Assembly (NCBI GenBank): GCA_040954595.2
Contig: CM082594.2
Location: 2,852,001-2,916,000, forward strand
Direction: 5' to 3'
DNA length: 64,000 nt
Source of the DNA: Balanoglossus misakiensis
Taxonomy: Eukaryota; Hemichordata
Shown here: in pieces, positions 12,401-24,210 of the stretch
Layout: each line of letters starts with the position of its first letter
Numbering within the stretch: the stretch's first letter is position 1
Position numbers and translations under genes: made by a program
The notes under the pieces: model-generated
Database searches by the model: none
What the model was told of the DNA's origin: nothing
What the model saw: only the letters and a program-made list of their open reading frames with translations

Positions 12401-15400
12401 CATGACCCAAGGTCATCTATCATCCACCGAGAGCGCATGTGCAGCTACAGTGTACATACGGAGAAAGTACGGTGTTATGGTGTGGGAGGCACATATAATT
12501 AGATATTTTACTACACTTCGTGAAAATTAACTCAGGAAAGTAAATATAACAGTTTGCCTTTGTATCAATTACGGTACTGTGACAGGAGTGTCTGGCATGC
12601 TCCGATAGAAATTATGGAATGTTTGGTTAAAGTAACTGGATTACAACTTGATATAGGTAAGGCTGCATGCACAAACACCTCTGGAGGGGGGGGGGGGGGC
12701 AGGAGAATTGAGGGGGGGGGATTTGAAAAAATTGAGGGTATGTAAGGAGGGGATTTGAAATAATTTAGGGACTGAAAGGGGGGGACTTGAAAACTTTGAC
12801 GACTAAATATTTATTTTGAGTCCACAAAAATGCAGTTTCGCGCCCTTTATTTTACAAAATTTTCTAATGGGGGAGGGGGACACCCCCTCCCACACCCACC
12901 CCCTCCATTCATCAACACCTTTCAATCATTGATTGGTTTATCTAGTGTCCCAGGTCAGGGGACTTGCCCCAACCCCATGATAACTTTGAGCGGCGACGGT
13001 TAAATTTGTCCTCCCCAACATACCGGTAGTTGAGTTAATTTGCTTTTGCCGGGTTCATTAAAATTCAGCTTTGAGCTCTGTATTTTATAAAATTTTCTTA
13101 CGTGGGAGGGGGACACCCCCTCCCAAACCCATCCCCTTCAATTCTCGGTTTACAATGTCTCCCAACACAGAGTACAAATACTTACAAAATAAAAGCAATG
13201 TTCAGTGAAGGGGTACATCAGTTTCGAATTCTTTTCATGGGATAGATACTAGGTGATGTGTTTTGCTCTGTGAAAGAAAATGGGGGGGGGGGATTTCAAA
13301 ATTTTGGCAGTTCGGAAGGGGGGATTTGAAAATATTTCGGTTGTGTACGGGGGGCATGTGAAAATTAGCGGTAAAAAAATTGAATTCTCCCCCCCCCCAT
13401 CCAGAGGTGTTTGTGAATGCAGCCTAAGTAAACTAATTTGAGTTGATGGCTGGGGAAAGTAATCATCGATGAAAATTTCAGAGCATGGTTTGATGATGAC
13501 CTACCACGTGGGTGGAAAATACTCTTGCCATGTGGGTGGAAGCCTGCTCCGATAGAAATTATGGAATGTTTGGTTAAAGTAACTGGATTACAACTTGATA
13601 TAGGTAAGTAAACTAATTTGAGTTGATGGCTGGGGAAATTAATCATGGATGGAAAATTTCAGAGCATGGTTTGATGATGACCTACCACGTGGGTGGAAAA
13701 TACTCCTGCCATGTGGGTGGAAGCATGCTCCGATAGAAATTATGGAATGATTAATTTCCCCATCCATCAACTCAAATTAGTTTACTTACCTATATCAAGT
13801 TGTAATCCAGTTACTTTAACCAAACATTCCATAATTTCTATCGGAGCAGGCTTCCACCCACATGGCAAGAGTATTTTCCACCCACGTGGTAGGTCATCAT
13901 CAAACCATGCTCTGAAATTTTCATCCACGATTACTTTCCCCAGCCATCAACTCAAATTAGTTGACTTACCTATATCAAGTTGTAATCCAGTTACTTTAAC
14001 CAAACATTCCATAATTTCTATCGGAGCAGGCTTCCACCCACATGGCAGGAGTATTTTCCACCGACGTGGTAGGTCATCATCAAACCATGCTCTGAAATTT
14101 TCATCCACGATTACTTTCCCCAGCCATCAACTCAAATTAGTTTACTTACCTATATCAAGTTGTAATCCAGTTACTTTAACCAAACATTCCATAATTTCTA
14201 TCGGAGCATGCTTCCACCCACATGGCAGGAGTATTTTCCACCCACGTGGTAGGTCATCATCAAACCATGCTCTGAAATTTTCATCCATGATTAATTTCCC
14301 CAGCCATCAACTCAAATTAGTTTACTTACCTATATCAAGTTGTAATCCAGTTACTTTAACCAAACATTCCATAATTTCTATCGGAGCATGCTTCCACCCA
14401 CATGGCAGGAGTATTTTCCACCCACGTGGTAGGTCATCATCAAACCATGCTCTGAAATTTTCATCCACGATTACTTTCCCCAGCCATCAACTCAAATTAG
14501 TTGACTTACCTATATCAAGTTGTAATCCAGTTACTTTAACCAAACATTTCATAATTTCTATCGGAGCATGCTTCCACCCACATGGCAGGAGTATTTTCCA
14601 CCCACGTGGTAGGTCATCATCAAACCATGCTCTGAAATTGTCATCCATGATTAATTTCCCCAGCCATCAACTCAAATTAGTTGACTTACCTATATCAAGT
14701 TGTAATCCAGTTACTTTAACCAAACATTCCATAATTTCTATCGGAGCATGCTTCCACCCACATGGCAGGAGTATTTTCCACCCACGTGGTAGGTCATCAT
14801 CAAACCATGCTCTGAAATTTTCATCCATGATTACTTTCTCCTATAAAAATCAATGATAAAGTTGCAACTCGCGGGGCTTTAATTGATAGAAAGATCAGAA
14901 GTTTTAAATAAATAAAAAAACTCGAGGATGGGAACGGAACAGTTACAATTTGAAAGTTCAACAATGCTGGTTTGGTAATTTGCTTAGCATAGCAACCAAC
15001 AAGCATTTGTATGCAGACGTTACCAACAAAACGGCATTTGGATTTTCCGAAATCACCCTTGACATATAACAAACTAGTTTTATAGTTCTACAGTATTATC
15101 GACTTCTCACCCATTATTCGATATAATGGCATATCGGCACCTACCAGCATCTTTCTTTTACAAATTTTAACTGGGGAGTTACATGGTATTGATTTATCGA
15201 ATAACAGCGGCTGCAGCTTGACATTATGACCATAAAATATTAGACTATTTAATAAAGACATACATGACACTCATTACCATTTAACATTTTACAATATGTT
15301 TTCACTTAGAAATTCAACGCTATAACAAACTCAAACCTTAGTTTCTGAATGATAATTTGTATGATGTCAAATCAGGTGTTCGTCACGATCTCTCCTATGG

Positions 15401-18400
15401 CATAAGACAACTAGAGAGATTGGTCAGTTATTTTGTGATCAAATGACTTGCTAGAGACCTACTTCTACCTGTAGTAGACTCTAGACACAATCTTCATTTT
15501 TAGAACTTATTATCAATTTTCCCCATCATAGACGAAATGGCATGGTATATAGACTATAGGGACCGATCATGGTGATTTTGATGATGGTAACAACAACAAC
15601 AATACAACATAATACAATGCAATGCAATGTAATAATAATAACAATACAAAAACAACAACGACGACGACAACAATAATAGTAATAATAATGATGATGATGA
15701 TGATCATCATCATCATAATAATAATACCAAAGCCTCAAAAATGTTTACAGATAAAAACATAAAGTAAATACAATGACACTGCAATGAAAATATCTACCCG
15801 CAAAATAAAATCGAAATCGAACATCTTATTTTTAAAAATTCATCACAGCAGAGTAAAAACAAAATTATAAAAGAAAACTTGTGGAGCGTTCCCATATCAC
15901 AAGTAATTTATGTAAAAATGTCTAATCTAACCTAAAACATGCGCTAAAACAAATGAAGTGGCTAGCACCCAAAAATAATAAAACATCAAAGTTTTAATCA
16001 ACCATTTAAAGATTGTTAACAAAGTGTGTTTCGATGTCGTTAAACTTAGCCACAATATGAGCTGTACAAGACTTTTTTGCATTACAAAGTACAGTAATTC
16101 ATTAAAATTGTCTTTTTGCTAATTGTAGATTAAAGAGACATACTATCTAAAAAAAAATTCATGCTTAAAATTCAAATAGCAGCTATATTTCGTGGTTTAC
16201 GTATCTTTGTTGTAGGATCGTACATCGTAATCGTATTATGTTGGTTGGGGTATGAACAGAAACGACTACGTTAACATTTCACATTGAGGGCGTTCTCCAC
16301 ATGCTACCCCCCCCCCCCCCTCCCTCCGCCGCTCGCTCGCTCGCTCGCTCACTTCGGACATCGTATACCACTGATACGATGGACCAACTGTCTTGTCATG
16401 ATAAATCGTGTAAAGAACGCAGTAAACTGAATGCTACTTTATACAGTATACTATAGTATTTCGAGTCAATTTCCCGATCCAGTATGCCTCCATAGGTGCC
16501 CCAAATTGAGAAAGATCGCGCGTTTTTCCGACGTTTAATGTGCATCACATTCACAACGATATTTTTGAAATCTAGGCTATATTTACCCAGATCGATTTTC
16601 ATGAAGTAATTTCACATCTGCACGTCGTATGTTACAGTAAATAAGACGTTAGCATAGTGCGAACGTCGAAAGAAGAGTGCATGCGTTGGAATGCGGAACT
16701 ACGTGACTATCTGTCACTCTCTCTTGCACTAACTGTGAAATTTCCGCAAATAATGGTTTTTAAATTCTTTAGACACAACGAAATAACATTTCCGTGTAGT
16801 AATTTTAAGAACTGGAGGCTGTATTTTGCATGAAATAGTGCGAACGCGCAGACTACGAATGCAAATGTGATCTGCGTCCCCTGGGATCCACCACAGCTCT
16901 GCTCACATGGTAGGAAGGCAGGTTCTCTCTGACGCGCGCACATACTATCTGTAGAGTAGGGCAGCAAAAGGTCAGCGGAACGCGAACAACAAGGACCTAG
17001 CGAAATAAAGGCGTCTGTTGTCTGGAGTCTGTGGTTTTCGGGAATCTCATTTCATGTATCATGAATTAAATTGATAATAAGGAAGTATGCATTTTCACTG
17101 GATTTTGATACGTAAGATGGACGTATAGCCATTTATGATTTAGACCAAGCTGCGTTTTTTTCCAGATGGTGTGTGCGAGAATTACTGTAACTGGGCAAGT
17201 GACGGAGAATGCGATGATGGCGGTCCGGGATCATTGTATTCAATTTGCGACTTTGGCAGTGACTGTGACGACTGTGGGGCAAGAGGTTCAGGAAATGCTG
17301 GTAAGGGATTAGTGTTTGTGTTGCATTAGTAGGGTATAGAAGCCATGATACGCAGACAGTGACCAACGCGAAGTGTAGGCCTCCATTCATGATGTGACGA
17401 TTCAAAGATTTTACTTGCATTGATCGACATATTTTTTGCAAGAAAATAGCTTCCGTTATAATGGCTACAGATGAACACTTTGATAAAATTGTGATCGGAT
17501 ATATTAAGCACTGACATTTGGCCAATCTTAATTCTTTACTTGCATTGAACGAAATATTTCTGCAAGAAAATAGCTTCCGATATAATGGCTACGGATGAAC
17601 ACTTTGATAAAATTGTCTTCGGATATATTAAACACTGACATTTGGGCAATCTTAATTCTATAGGTTGTCTAGAGCTGATGGTAAGCAATATTCTATCGTC
17701 AGTGGAGCTGGCATGTATGACGTCACTTTGTGGGCAGACAGACATGTTGCAAATTATTAAAGCTTTTGCCAACTACCGGTGGTGATAAAGTTATTGGAAT
17801 TGACATATTGGCAATGCTATACTCAGTAACAAATTAACGACGTCGCATCACTAATCGTGACGACACGATACATCCCATCTGATGACATCACAAAACACCA
17901 GGTCTCATAATACATTGCACCAGATCGTGGCATACCCACACTCAACTTACAGCCCTAACAGTGTTAGATGTATTTCGTTCTCATTTGCTGCTATTCCGTT
18001 GTGTGCAAATGAACCCCAAACTATTACTATAATAAACGGTGGCAAATTCAAAGAGAACAGACGTGTATAGAACATTATCGATCGATTTATATCCCGATAT
18101 CTTTAAGTTGATTCTGTGGATTATAGGAATAATGTGGTTTACAGGATTTTGACATATAAGATATTTGTATTACCGATTATGGTCTTGACGAAGCTGCATT
18201 ATTTTCCAGGTGGTGTGTGCGAAAATTACTGTAACTGGGCAAGTGACGGAGAATGCGATGATGGCGGTCCGGGATCAGTGTATTCAATTTGCGACTATGG
18301 CAGTGACTGTGACGACTGTGGGACAAGAGGTTCTGGAAATGCTGGTAAGGGATTAAATAAACGTGAATATCGCAAATTTGTGGTTGTGTGAGAAATAGAA

Positions 18401-20456
18401 TCGTGTGGGATTCTATTTCTCACACGACCACAAAGTTGCGATATTCACGTTTATTTACAATAAAGGAACTAAATCTATAAAATACCCACTGATAACTGCA
18501 TGACCGGTCATATATTGATCCGCCCCGTAAAACATAGTCCCCATTTCATCACGAGTTTACAGTACACACATGCTACAAAAATGTGCTCAACACATTAAAA
18601 TATAGAGATTGTTTCCAGTGGCATAAATTCGCGGGAAAATAGAAATCTAGAAAATACAACCGTTTTTTTTAGTCTGTCGCCAACCACGTACACCACTGTC
18701 GTCTGCACATGACCTGATCACATTGTAGTTCCGGTTCGTGTACAACACATCACACAATTGGATAATATTTGCTCGTTCTAAGGGGTACGAATATCATTAT
18801 CCAATCAGTGCTCGTGTCAGATAACTGTTGTCTGTGTGCGCAGAGATCGATTTGATCCCACACTCTCTATCCCACACTACCAGCGGCCAGGAGTTTGAGA
18901 ATAGTGTCTGTGTTGCATAAGTAGGGTATGACAGCCATATGCAGACAGTGACCAACGCGAAGTGTAGGCCTTCATTCATGATGTGACGATTCAAACATTT
19001 TACTTGCATTGAACGAAATATTTCTGCAAGAAAATAGCTTCCGATATAATGGCTACAGATGAACACTTTGATAAAATTGTGTTCGGATATATTAAGCACT
19101 GACATTTGGCCAATCTTAATTCTATAGGTTGTCTAGACACCTGTCACTGGGCCAATGATGGTGAATGTGACGATGGTGGTTCTGGGGCGCTGTATTCAAT
19201 TTGTGATCTAGGAACTGACTGTTCAGATTGTGGATCTAGATCTGATGGTAAGCAACATTTTATCGTAATTCGTTTTATCGCTGAAAAGTGGAGCTGGCAT
19301 GGATGACGATCACGCCATAATTTATGATTTCTCTTTCAGCTTGCACTAACAGTTGTTTCTGGTCCCATGACGGCGAATGTGATGATGGAGGTGAAGGGTC
19401 ACAATATTCACTTTGTGACTTAGGAACCGATTGTGCAGATTGTGGAGCTAGAGGTAATAATCAGTAGTTTATATAAACTAACAACGGCTATTGACCTTAT
19501 AGAAAATAGTTAGCAACTCGAAATTTGACTTAAAAGCACAAATATTGATGGTGCCTATACTTACACTGCAGTCTTCACGAATTCAACTCAGTCTTTCTAC
19601 TTGAATAAATTACCGTTATTTTTTCTCTTGGGTTTGCGTTTCTCGTTTCTATGTTATGTGGCATGTCTTTAACTGCTAGAAAATGCGTGCAGAAATACTA
19701 ACTTCTGAAGTTTGCTCACATGTTTCGTCACATATGCGATGCATTAAAGTAGTACGCTAATCTGGGTACTCTATCAAGATTTTGGTTAATTAAAACCGCT
19801 TTCAATCCTTGTTTGTTTACAGCCATTTCACTTGAAGCGAAGAAAGAAAATACCAACAAGGGAATCTCGCTACAAGGCAAAGGAAAGTCCGTCAAAGAAA
19901 TAGGTGCGCTTGAATAAATAACATACCATTTAATTATAATTTCTAAAGAGACGATACCAGTGACCAATAATAATTAAATTGGTTGATTTTGTTTTAGCAG
20001 GTTAGTTGCAGGTTTGTTAAGCTGGTTAGTTGCATGACTATGAGTCCCTCAGTTCGGATCGACCGCCACTACGGGATAATGATGCCGACGTCAAAACACG
20101 TTCAAGTTCCAAACAACGAAACTGCCTTGCACAAACTCGGATATTCTAAAAAACACACAATCTCTCAGTGAAGATTATTCAACAGTTATGTCGGTGATTG
20201 ATCACGCCCATTATTCTGAGGCAGGGAGATATCATTATTAAACTGTTAATACCGCCAGAAAGCATAACTCCACGGAAGCGTATTACGGCCAATTAAAAAA
20301 ATGATTTAAAAAATCTCGCTACTACGTCTGTTTATTCTCGTAATAACGAGATTTTAGGAGAATTTGAAATAACTGTTCATTGTTTATTTAATTGTAGTTG
20401 CTGAAAAATCGAAGGCCGTTCGGCAACCTCCATCAAAGGAAGGCACCCTTGGTTAA
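9447..20456 (+). CDS. Secreted protein with five six-cysteine, acidic (LNR-like) repeats
   Basis: Exons: 9447-9563, 11769-11787, 12055-12168, 17166-17300, 18210-18344, 19128-19247, 19340-19453, 19823-19903, 20398-20456; phases agree and give 297 aa. Residues 1-21 are a signal peptide, then a Lys-rich segment (22-45). Five repeats follow, one per exon (46-83, 84-128, 129-173, 174-213, 214-251), each C-x3-C-x7-C-x11-C-x5-C-x2-C with a DGECDDGG core and a G-[TS]-D-C turn. The Lys-rich tail (252-297) has no membrane segment. All repeat exons are phase 1-1, so they can be duplicated without frame loss. The spacing recalls Lin-12/Notch repeats, which bind calcium, but I am not certain of homology; function is unknown. 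The donor after the first repeat exon reads GTTGGT, weaker than the others. A soluble extracellular or matrix protein is the modest inference. Confidence 0.82.
10465..10775. mobile_element. Fold-back MITE, family A, copy 2
   Basis: Shares with copy 1 the block around the CTCTCTC/GAGAGAG arms, the TGATACAAGACACC motif and the central GTTCGACCACACA. The left end is worn. It lies in intron 1 of the cysteine-repeat gene. Confidence 0.8.
10945..11495. repeat. Long inverted repeat (fold-back element)
   Basis: The block at about 10955-11025 (cacgcagagacttgg through the GGTCTGACCAATAGCC stretch to TCTCTGCC) returns in inverse orientation at about 11410-11490 (GGCAGAGACTA, GGCTATTGGTCGGACTCCC, TCTCTGCGTGGA). 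No coding content between the arms. Confidence 0.75.
12596..14829. repeat. 180-bp minisatellite in head-to-head arrangement, interrupted by a TIR element
   Basis: Units of exactly 180 bases. In 12596-12660 and 13425-13746 the units read on the + strand. At about 13747 orientation flips and six nearly identical units run on the - strand to 14829. A 764-bp element (12661-13424) sits inside one + unit. The 180-base period is a multiple of three and free of stops in one frame, which explains a 387-codon open frame (13693-14856). That frame lies on the + strand inside an intron and is probably not a gene. Confidence 0.92.
12661..13424 (+). mobile_element. Non-autonomous TIR DNA transposon, G-rich family, copy 1
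   Basis: Begins GGCTGCATGCACAAACACCT and ends with the inverse AGGTGTTTGTGAATGCAGCC. It is flanked by TAA on both sides (12658-12660, 13425-13427). Internally it has G-runs near the left end and C-runs near the right, no protein. Removing it with one TAA leaves a continuous minisatellite unit. A three-base TWA duplication fits the PIF/Harbinger group; that assignment is inference. Confidence 0.88.
14830..17165. other. Intron 3 of the cysteine-repeat gene, right part
   Basis: No exon-like sequence recognised. Holds trinucleotide-rich tracts (ACA, GAC, AAT, GAT) at about 15588-15728 and a poly-C run followed by (GCTC)n at about 16306-16350. Confidence 0.6.
17664..17680 (+). pseudogene. Ghost exon: collapsed copy of a six-cysteine repeat exon
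   Basis: The acceptor context (cttaattctatag) and donor context (gatggtaagcaat) match those of the intact exon at 19128-19247, but only 17 bases remain between them. In the intact exon TCTAGA occurs near both ends; the ghost looks like loss of everything between the two TCTAGA copies. Seventeen bases would shift the frame, so inclusion would break the protein. The preceding intron sequence (17320-17660) is also a duplicate of 18900-19127. Confidence 0.82.
18354..18895. repeat. Interspersed repeat with terminal palindrome, family B, copy 1
   Basis: Starts with a near-perfect palindrome of about 100 bases (18354-18458) centred on the GTGTGGGATTC area, then runs through a unique body to CTCTATCCCACACTACCAGCGG. 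The body matches 61920-62428 closely. A short relative of its end lies at about 11627-11700. No coding content. Confidence 0.78.
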
Positions 20457-20460
20457 TAAA
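20455..20460 (+). terminator. Candidate polyadenylation signal overlapping a stop codon
   Basis: AATAAA begins inside the TAA stop (20454-20456) of the cysteine-repeat gene. If used, the 3' UTR would be very short. Confidence 0.45.
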
Positions 20461-20904
20461 GACAACAATGACTGGGATATACGAAAAGAATCCTGAGACG
20501 ATTTCGAAACCTAACACGTATAGTTATAATAATCGACTAACAAACACAATTATTTTAAGAAATTGCAGCAGTGGCAATCTGCTTCCGAGATAGATGTTTG
20601 TAACAATAGTACAACTAAAACTCTAAAAAGATTTGACATTATTTTGATGTTTTTATCATGCGGCAAGGTACACAAACGCCACAAACACATCACGCATGGC
20701 GATATAATTGTTCCATCCGATATTTGCCGCCTTTAATTAATTTGGGAGCAGAAATGTGGATGGTTACCCACACAAAGTTATATTATGCATGTATCAGTGT
20801 TGTCAATATCATCTAATGTAATGACTATATATAAATGTAAAAAATGTTTATATTTAGTAAACCTGACAACGAATAATTCTTGCAAGAAATAATTTTTCAA
20901 TGAT
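20461..20904. other. Intergenic sequence
   Basis: AT-rich; no gene, repeat or RNA recognised. Confidence 0.5.
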
Positions 20905-20925
20905 GTGTATGTATGTATGTATGTA

Positions 20926-20964
<39 letters not shown>

Positions 20965-21127
20965 ATATACGTACGTACGTACGTACGTACGTACGTATGT
21001 ATGTATGTATGTATGTATGTATGTATGTATGTATGTATGTATGTATGTATGTATGTATGTATGTATGTATGTATGTATGTATGTATGTATGTATGTATGT
21101 ATGTATGTATGTATGTATGTATGTATG

Positions 21128-21159
<32 letters not shown>

Positions 21160-21236
21160 TGTATGTATGTATGTATGTATGTATGTATGTATGTATGTAT
21201 GTATGTATGTATGTATGTATGTATGTATGTATGTAT
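20905..21236. repeat. Compound microsatellite (GTAT)n-(GT)n-(GTAC)n-(GTAT)n
   Basis: About 330 bases of tetranucleotide and dinucleotide repeat ending at the first base of the 5' LTR. The tract resumes right after the 3' LTR (29366), so the retrotransposon inserted into it. Confidence 0.97.
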
Positions 21237-21765
21237 TGTTACGATCTGTATAAAGGTCAAATACGATTTCAAGGGTTAATTAATCCAGAGCTCGGAAATG
21301 TCAATGTTTGATAGTATTTGATTTTATGTATTTGAAGTAGATAGGGAGGGCGGGTGTTTAACTGACTGCTCTGATTCTCAATCATCACCGAACTGACTTT
21401 GTTATATAACACTTTATGTAAATTGGTACGTATAGAGTTGACTGATGTCCAATGAAATTGCAACACATTGTATTTGTGATATTTTACATTATTAACCACG
21501 CCTTGAGAAAAGTAATTATAAGAGAACTTTGTTTCCAAAGTTAGGAGAAATAATCTAACGGGAGATGGGAGTACCTCAGGCTACTGAGTTCGTTCCCTTC
21601 CTCATGTACTTTACTGGGCGTATTTGATGTACTATATAATTCCGGACAATAAATGAACGTGAATCAGATACGTGTCTCCGTGGATCACTGTTCTCGTCAG
21701 AGCCCGATACCTCATCGCTACAGATTCCCCAATGCATGAACAATCATGAGAAACCAGCCGTAATA
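21237..21765 (+). repeat. 5' LTR of Ty3/gypsy element 1
   Basis: Begins TGTTACGATCTG and ends CCGTAATA. Same length as the 3' copy, with three base differences by eye (about 21349, 21461, 21731). Carries TATATAAT at about 21634 and AATAAA at 21648. The sequence just after it contains TGGTGGAGATACGTGGG, a candidate primer-binding site; the tRNA is not identified. Confidence 0.93.
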
Positions 21766-21842
21766 CATGGTGGAGATACGTGGGTAGACGAAACAAATCC
21801 ATCGGAGGCAGAAACGGCGACGTCCAGCGGAAAGATTACAGC

Positions 21843-24210
21843 ATGGATCGCGAGATGCTAAACGACATGAACAGTCAAATATCGGAAATACGACAGGTTA
21901 CACTCAGAGCTGGAGGTCAGGTAGGCCCAGGTTTCTTTTCGGGTACAGAGACTGAGAATGCACACCGATGGTGGAAAAAATATATAGACTTTGCTGACTT
22001 TAAGCAATGGTCAGACGAGAAACGGCTTAAAGGAATCGGACTATATTTGACTGGTGAAGCGGAGCGATGGTTCTACAGACTGTCTGCTGAAAAGAAAAAT
22101 GACTTGACGACACTGCAAAATGTCTTCCTCGCTCGTTTTGATAAGTGCGGTCCGATGTGGCTGTATGACGAGAAACTGTTTCGCCTGAAGCAACTGCCGG
22201 ACCAGACTGTTGAACAATATGCGGAATTAATATGCGAAAATGCAGAAAAAGCGAAAAAGGCTGATGAGGAAATACTATCTTTCTTCATGAACGGACTGAG
22301 ACCGGACATACTAAAGTTCGTAGCGGGAATGACACCTAAGGACTTCGAAACAGCGTACAAACATGCTCGAACAGCAGAGGTCGTGGCAGGATTACCAGAG
22401 ACAGACGAGCCAGAAGCGGGTCTTTTACAACAAATCTCGACACGGATTGATGAGATGAAACAAGAAGATCAAGAAATGAAGACCAAATCAAGCGCGGCAG
22501 ATCATCGAGGACGATCGACAAAAAGAGAGAAGAAATCGCCGAATTACAGAGCAAGAGAACGAACAATAGACTATAAGGTAAAGAGGAACAGATATAATTT
22601 TACTGGGCACTCTACCCAACGTTTTCCTCGACATAGTCAATTTAATTCCCGTGCATGTTTTAATTGTGGGCGTTACGATCATATAGCTAGAAATTGTTCA
22701 AAATATGCGTTCTCTGGAAATGTTTCGAAGCCTAGTCGGAAATTTTATTTTGATGGATCGTCCGACAGCAGGTCATGTGCAGGTGTAAATGCACTCGGGA
22801 AAGAGGGTGCCTATAATGTTAAAGATGGTGTAAACTTTGTTAACAAAGATGGGTGTGCTTTTCATGAGAATGTTATTCCAATTTCAATATGTCATGAAAA
22901 AGTGACGTCATTAATTGATACTGGAGCACATATTACTGTAGCTCCTATTCGGTTGTTAGAGCTAGTACCCGCTCTAAAGAATTATCCGATGTTCAAGTCC
23001 AGATATAATTGTGTACATACAGCACACGAAGACAAATTGAAGGTAATTGGATTTATGAAAATACCTGCTTTTATTGGGAATAAGCGTGTATTACTGTATG
23101 TTAATTTAGTTGAGTCTCTTCAGCATAATCTGATTTTGGGACTTGATTTTATGAAGCGTTATAGAGCTGTTATTGATTTCAAGGGTAATATTTTAAGATT
23201 ACAATCAGACGTACCGTTAAGAACAAATGTTGATGTTAACATTTCACCTGGAAGTGAAATGGTTATTCCAGTGAAAGTACCGTATAAATATCTTACTGGA
23301 GTTTTAGGTTGTATTTGTGATAAACGAACACGCTTAACCCCGGGTATTTTGGTAGCTAAGGGGTTGGCCTATTCGAATAAGAATTTTCTTCCCATGCGAG
23401 TTGTAAACACTTTGGATACTGTGGTCAAAATTAAGAAAAACAGTGTTGTTGGAATGTTTTCACCCTTGCCCCGTAATAGTGAAATAGTCCCACTCGATAA
23501 TACTGCCGTTAATTGTGTCTCACCTCAAGGGCCCCGTACACAGAAAGATACGGATTATTTGATGGGTCAATTGAAATTTAATGAATTAGAGATAACTAAG
23601 GCACAGCGTAAACAGCTTAGAGATGTTTTACTGCACAATATGGAAGCTTTTGTTGATTCTAGTGGTCGTTTAGGCAACTGTGATGTAATCAAACATACAA
23701 TACGATTACAAGAGGGTGCTGCCCCGTTCCGTCGCCCACCTTACCGAGTAACGCCTGAGAAAAGGCGTGAACTTGAGCGACAAGTTGATCAGCTGTTAGA
23801 ACAAAATATTATCGAGCCGTCCACTTCACCGTTTGCTAGTCCAGTAGTTTTAGTCAAAAAGCCTGATGGTTCGTGGCGTTTTTGCACAGATTTCCGTCAT
23901 TTGAATAATATTACAGTGCCTGATTCGTTTCCCTTACCTAGAACTGACGAATCTCTTGAAATGTTAGGCAAGAATAAGCCTCAGTATTTTTCGACGCTTG
24001 ATTTACAGTCAGGATTTTTTCAATTGGAATTAGATGAAGAGAGCAGACCAAAAACAGCTTTTGTCACACATCAAGGTTTATATCAATACAGGAGACTTGC
24101 CCAGGGGTTGCGAAATAGTCCCAGTTGTTTTCAGCGTACTATGCAACACGTGTTACGCAATATTATGTGGCAATATGTGTTATGTTATATCGATGATATT
24201 ATTATATTTA
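21843..24210 (+). CDS. gag-pol: Gag-Pol N-terminal part of element 1 (Gag, protease, start of RT), truncated
   Basis: One continuous frame. The first ATG is at 21843; the frame is open from 21780 but only with a GTG. A retrotransposon Gag core (WxxYxxF-like, RWF) lies at residues 25-190. A CCHC zinc knuckle begins at residue 272, the aspartic protease D-T-G at residue 359, and the reverse transcriptase extends to its Y-I-D-D motif at about residue 782. The frame then runs into the inserted TIR element and soon stops. Gag and Pol share one frame here with no frameshift, unlike element 2. No other stop is seen in this part. Confidence 0.93.

Noticed and set aside
12596-14829. Possible CRISPR-like array
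   Set aside because: Units are contiguous 180-base repeats without unique spacers, in an animal genome.
13693-14856. A 387-codon open frame with six identical 60-residue repeats
   Set aside because: It is the by-product of a 180-base minisatellite in an intron; the repeats flip orientation at its start and no codon bias or domain is seen.
18116-18391. A 91-codon single-exon protein containing one six-cysteine repeat
   Set aside because: It is the repeat exon at 18210-18344 read through into both introns; consensus splice sites bound the exon.
20900-21311. Several long frames rich in Met-Tyr-Val-Cys or Thr-Tyr-Ile-His
   Set aside because: Translations of the GTAT microsatellite in different frames.
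21780-21842. Gag-Pol start at 21780
   Set aside because: That codon is GTG; the first ATG in frame is 21843.
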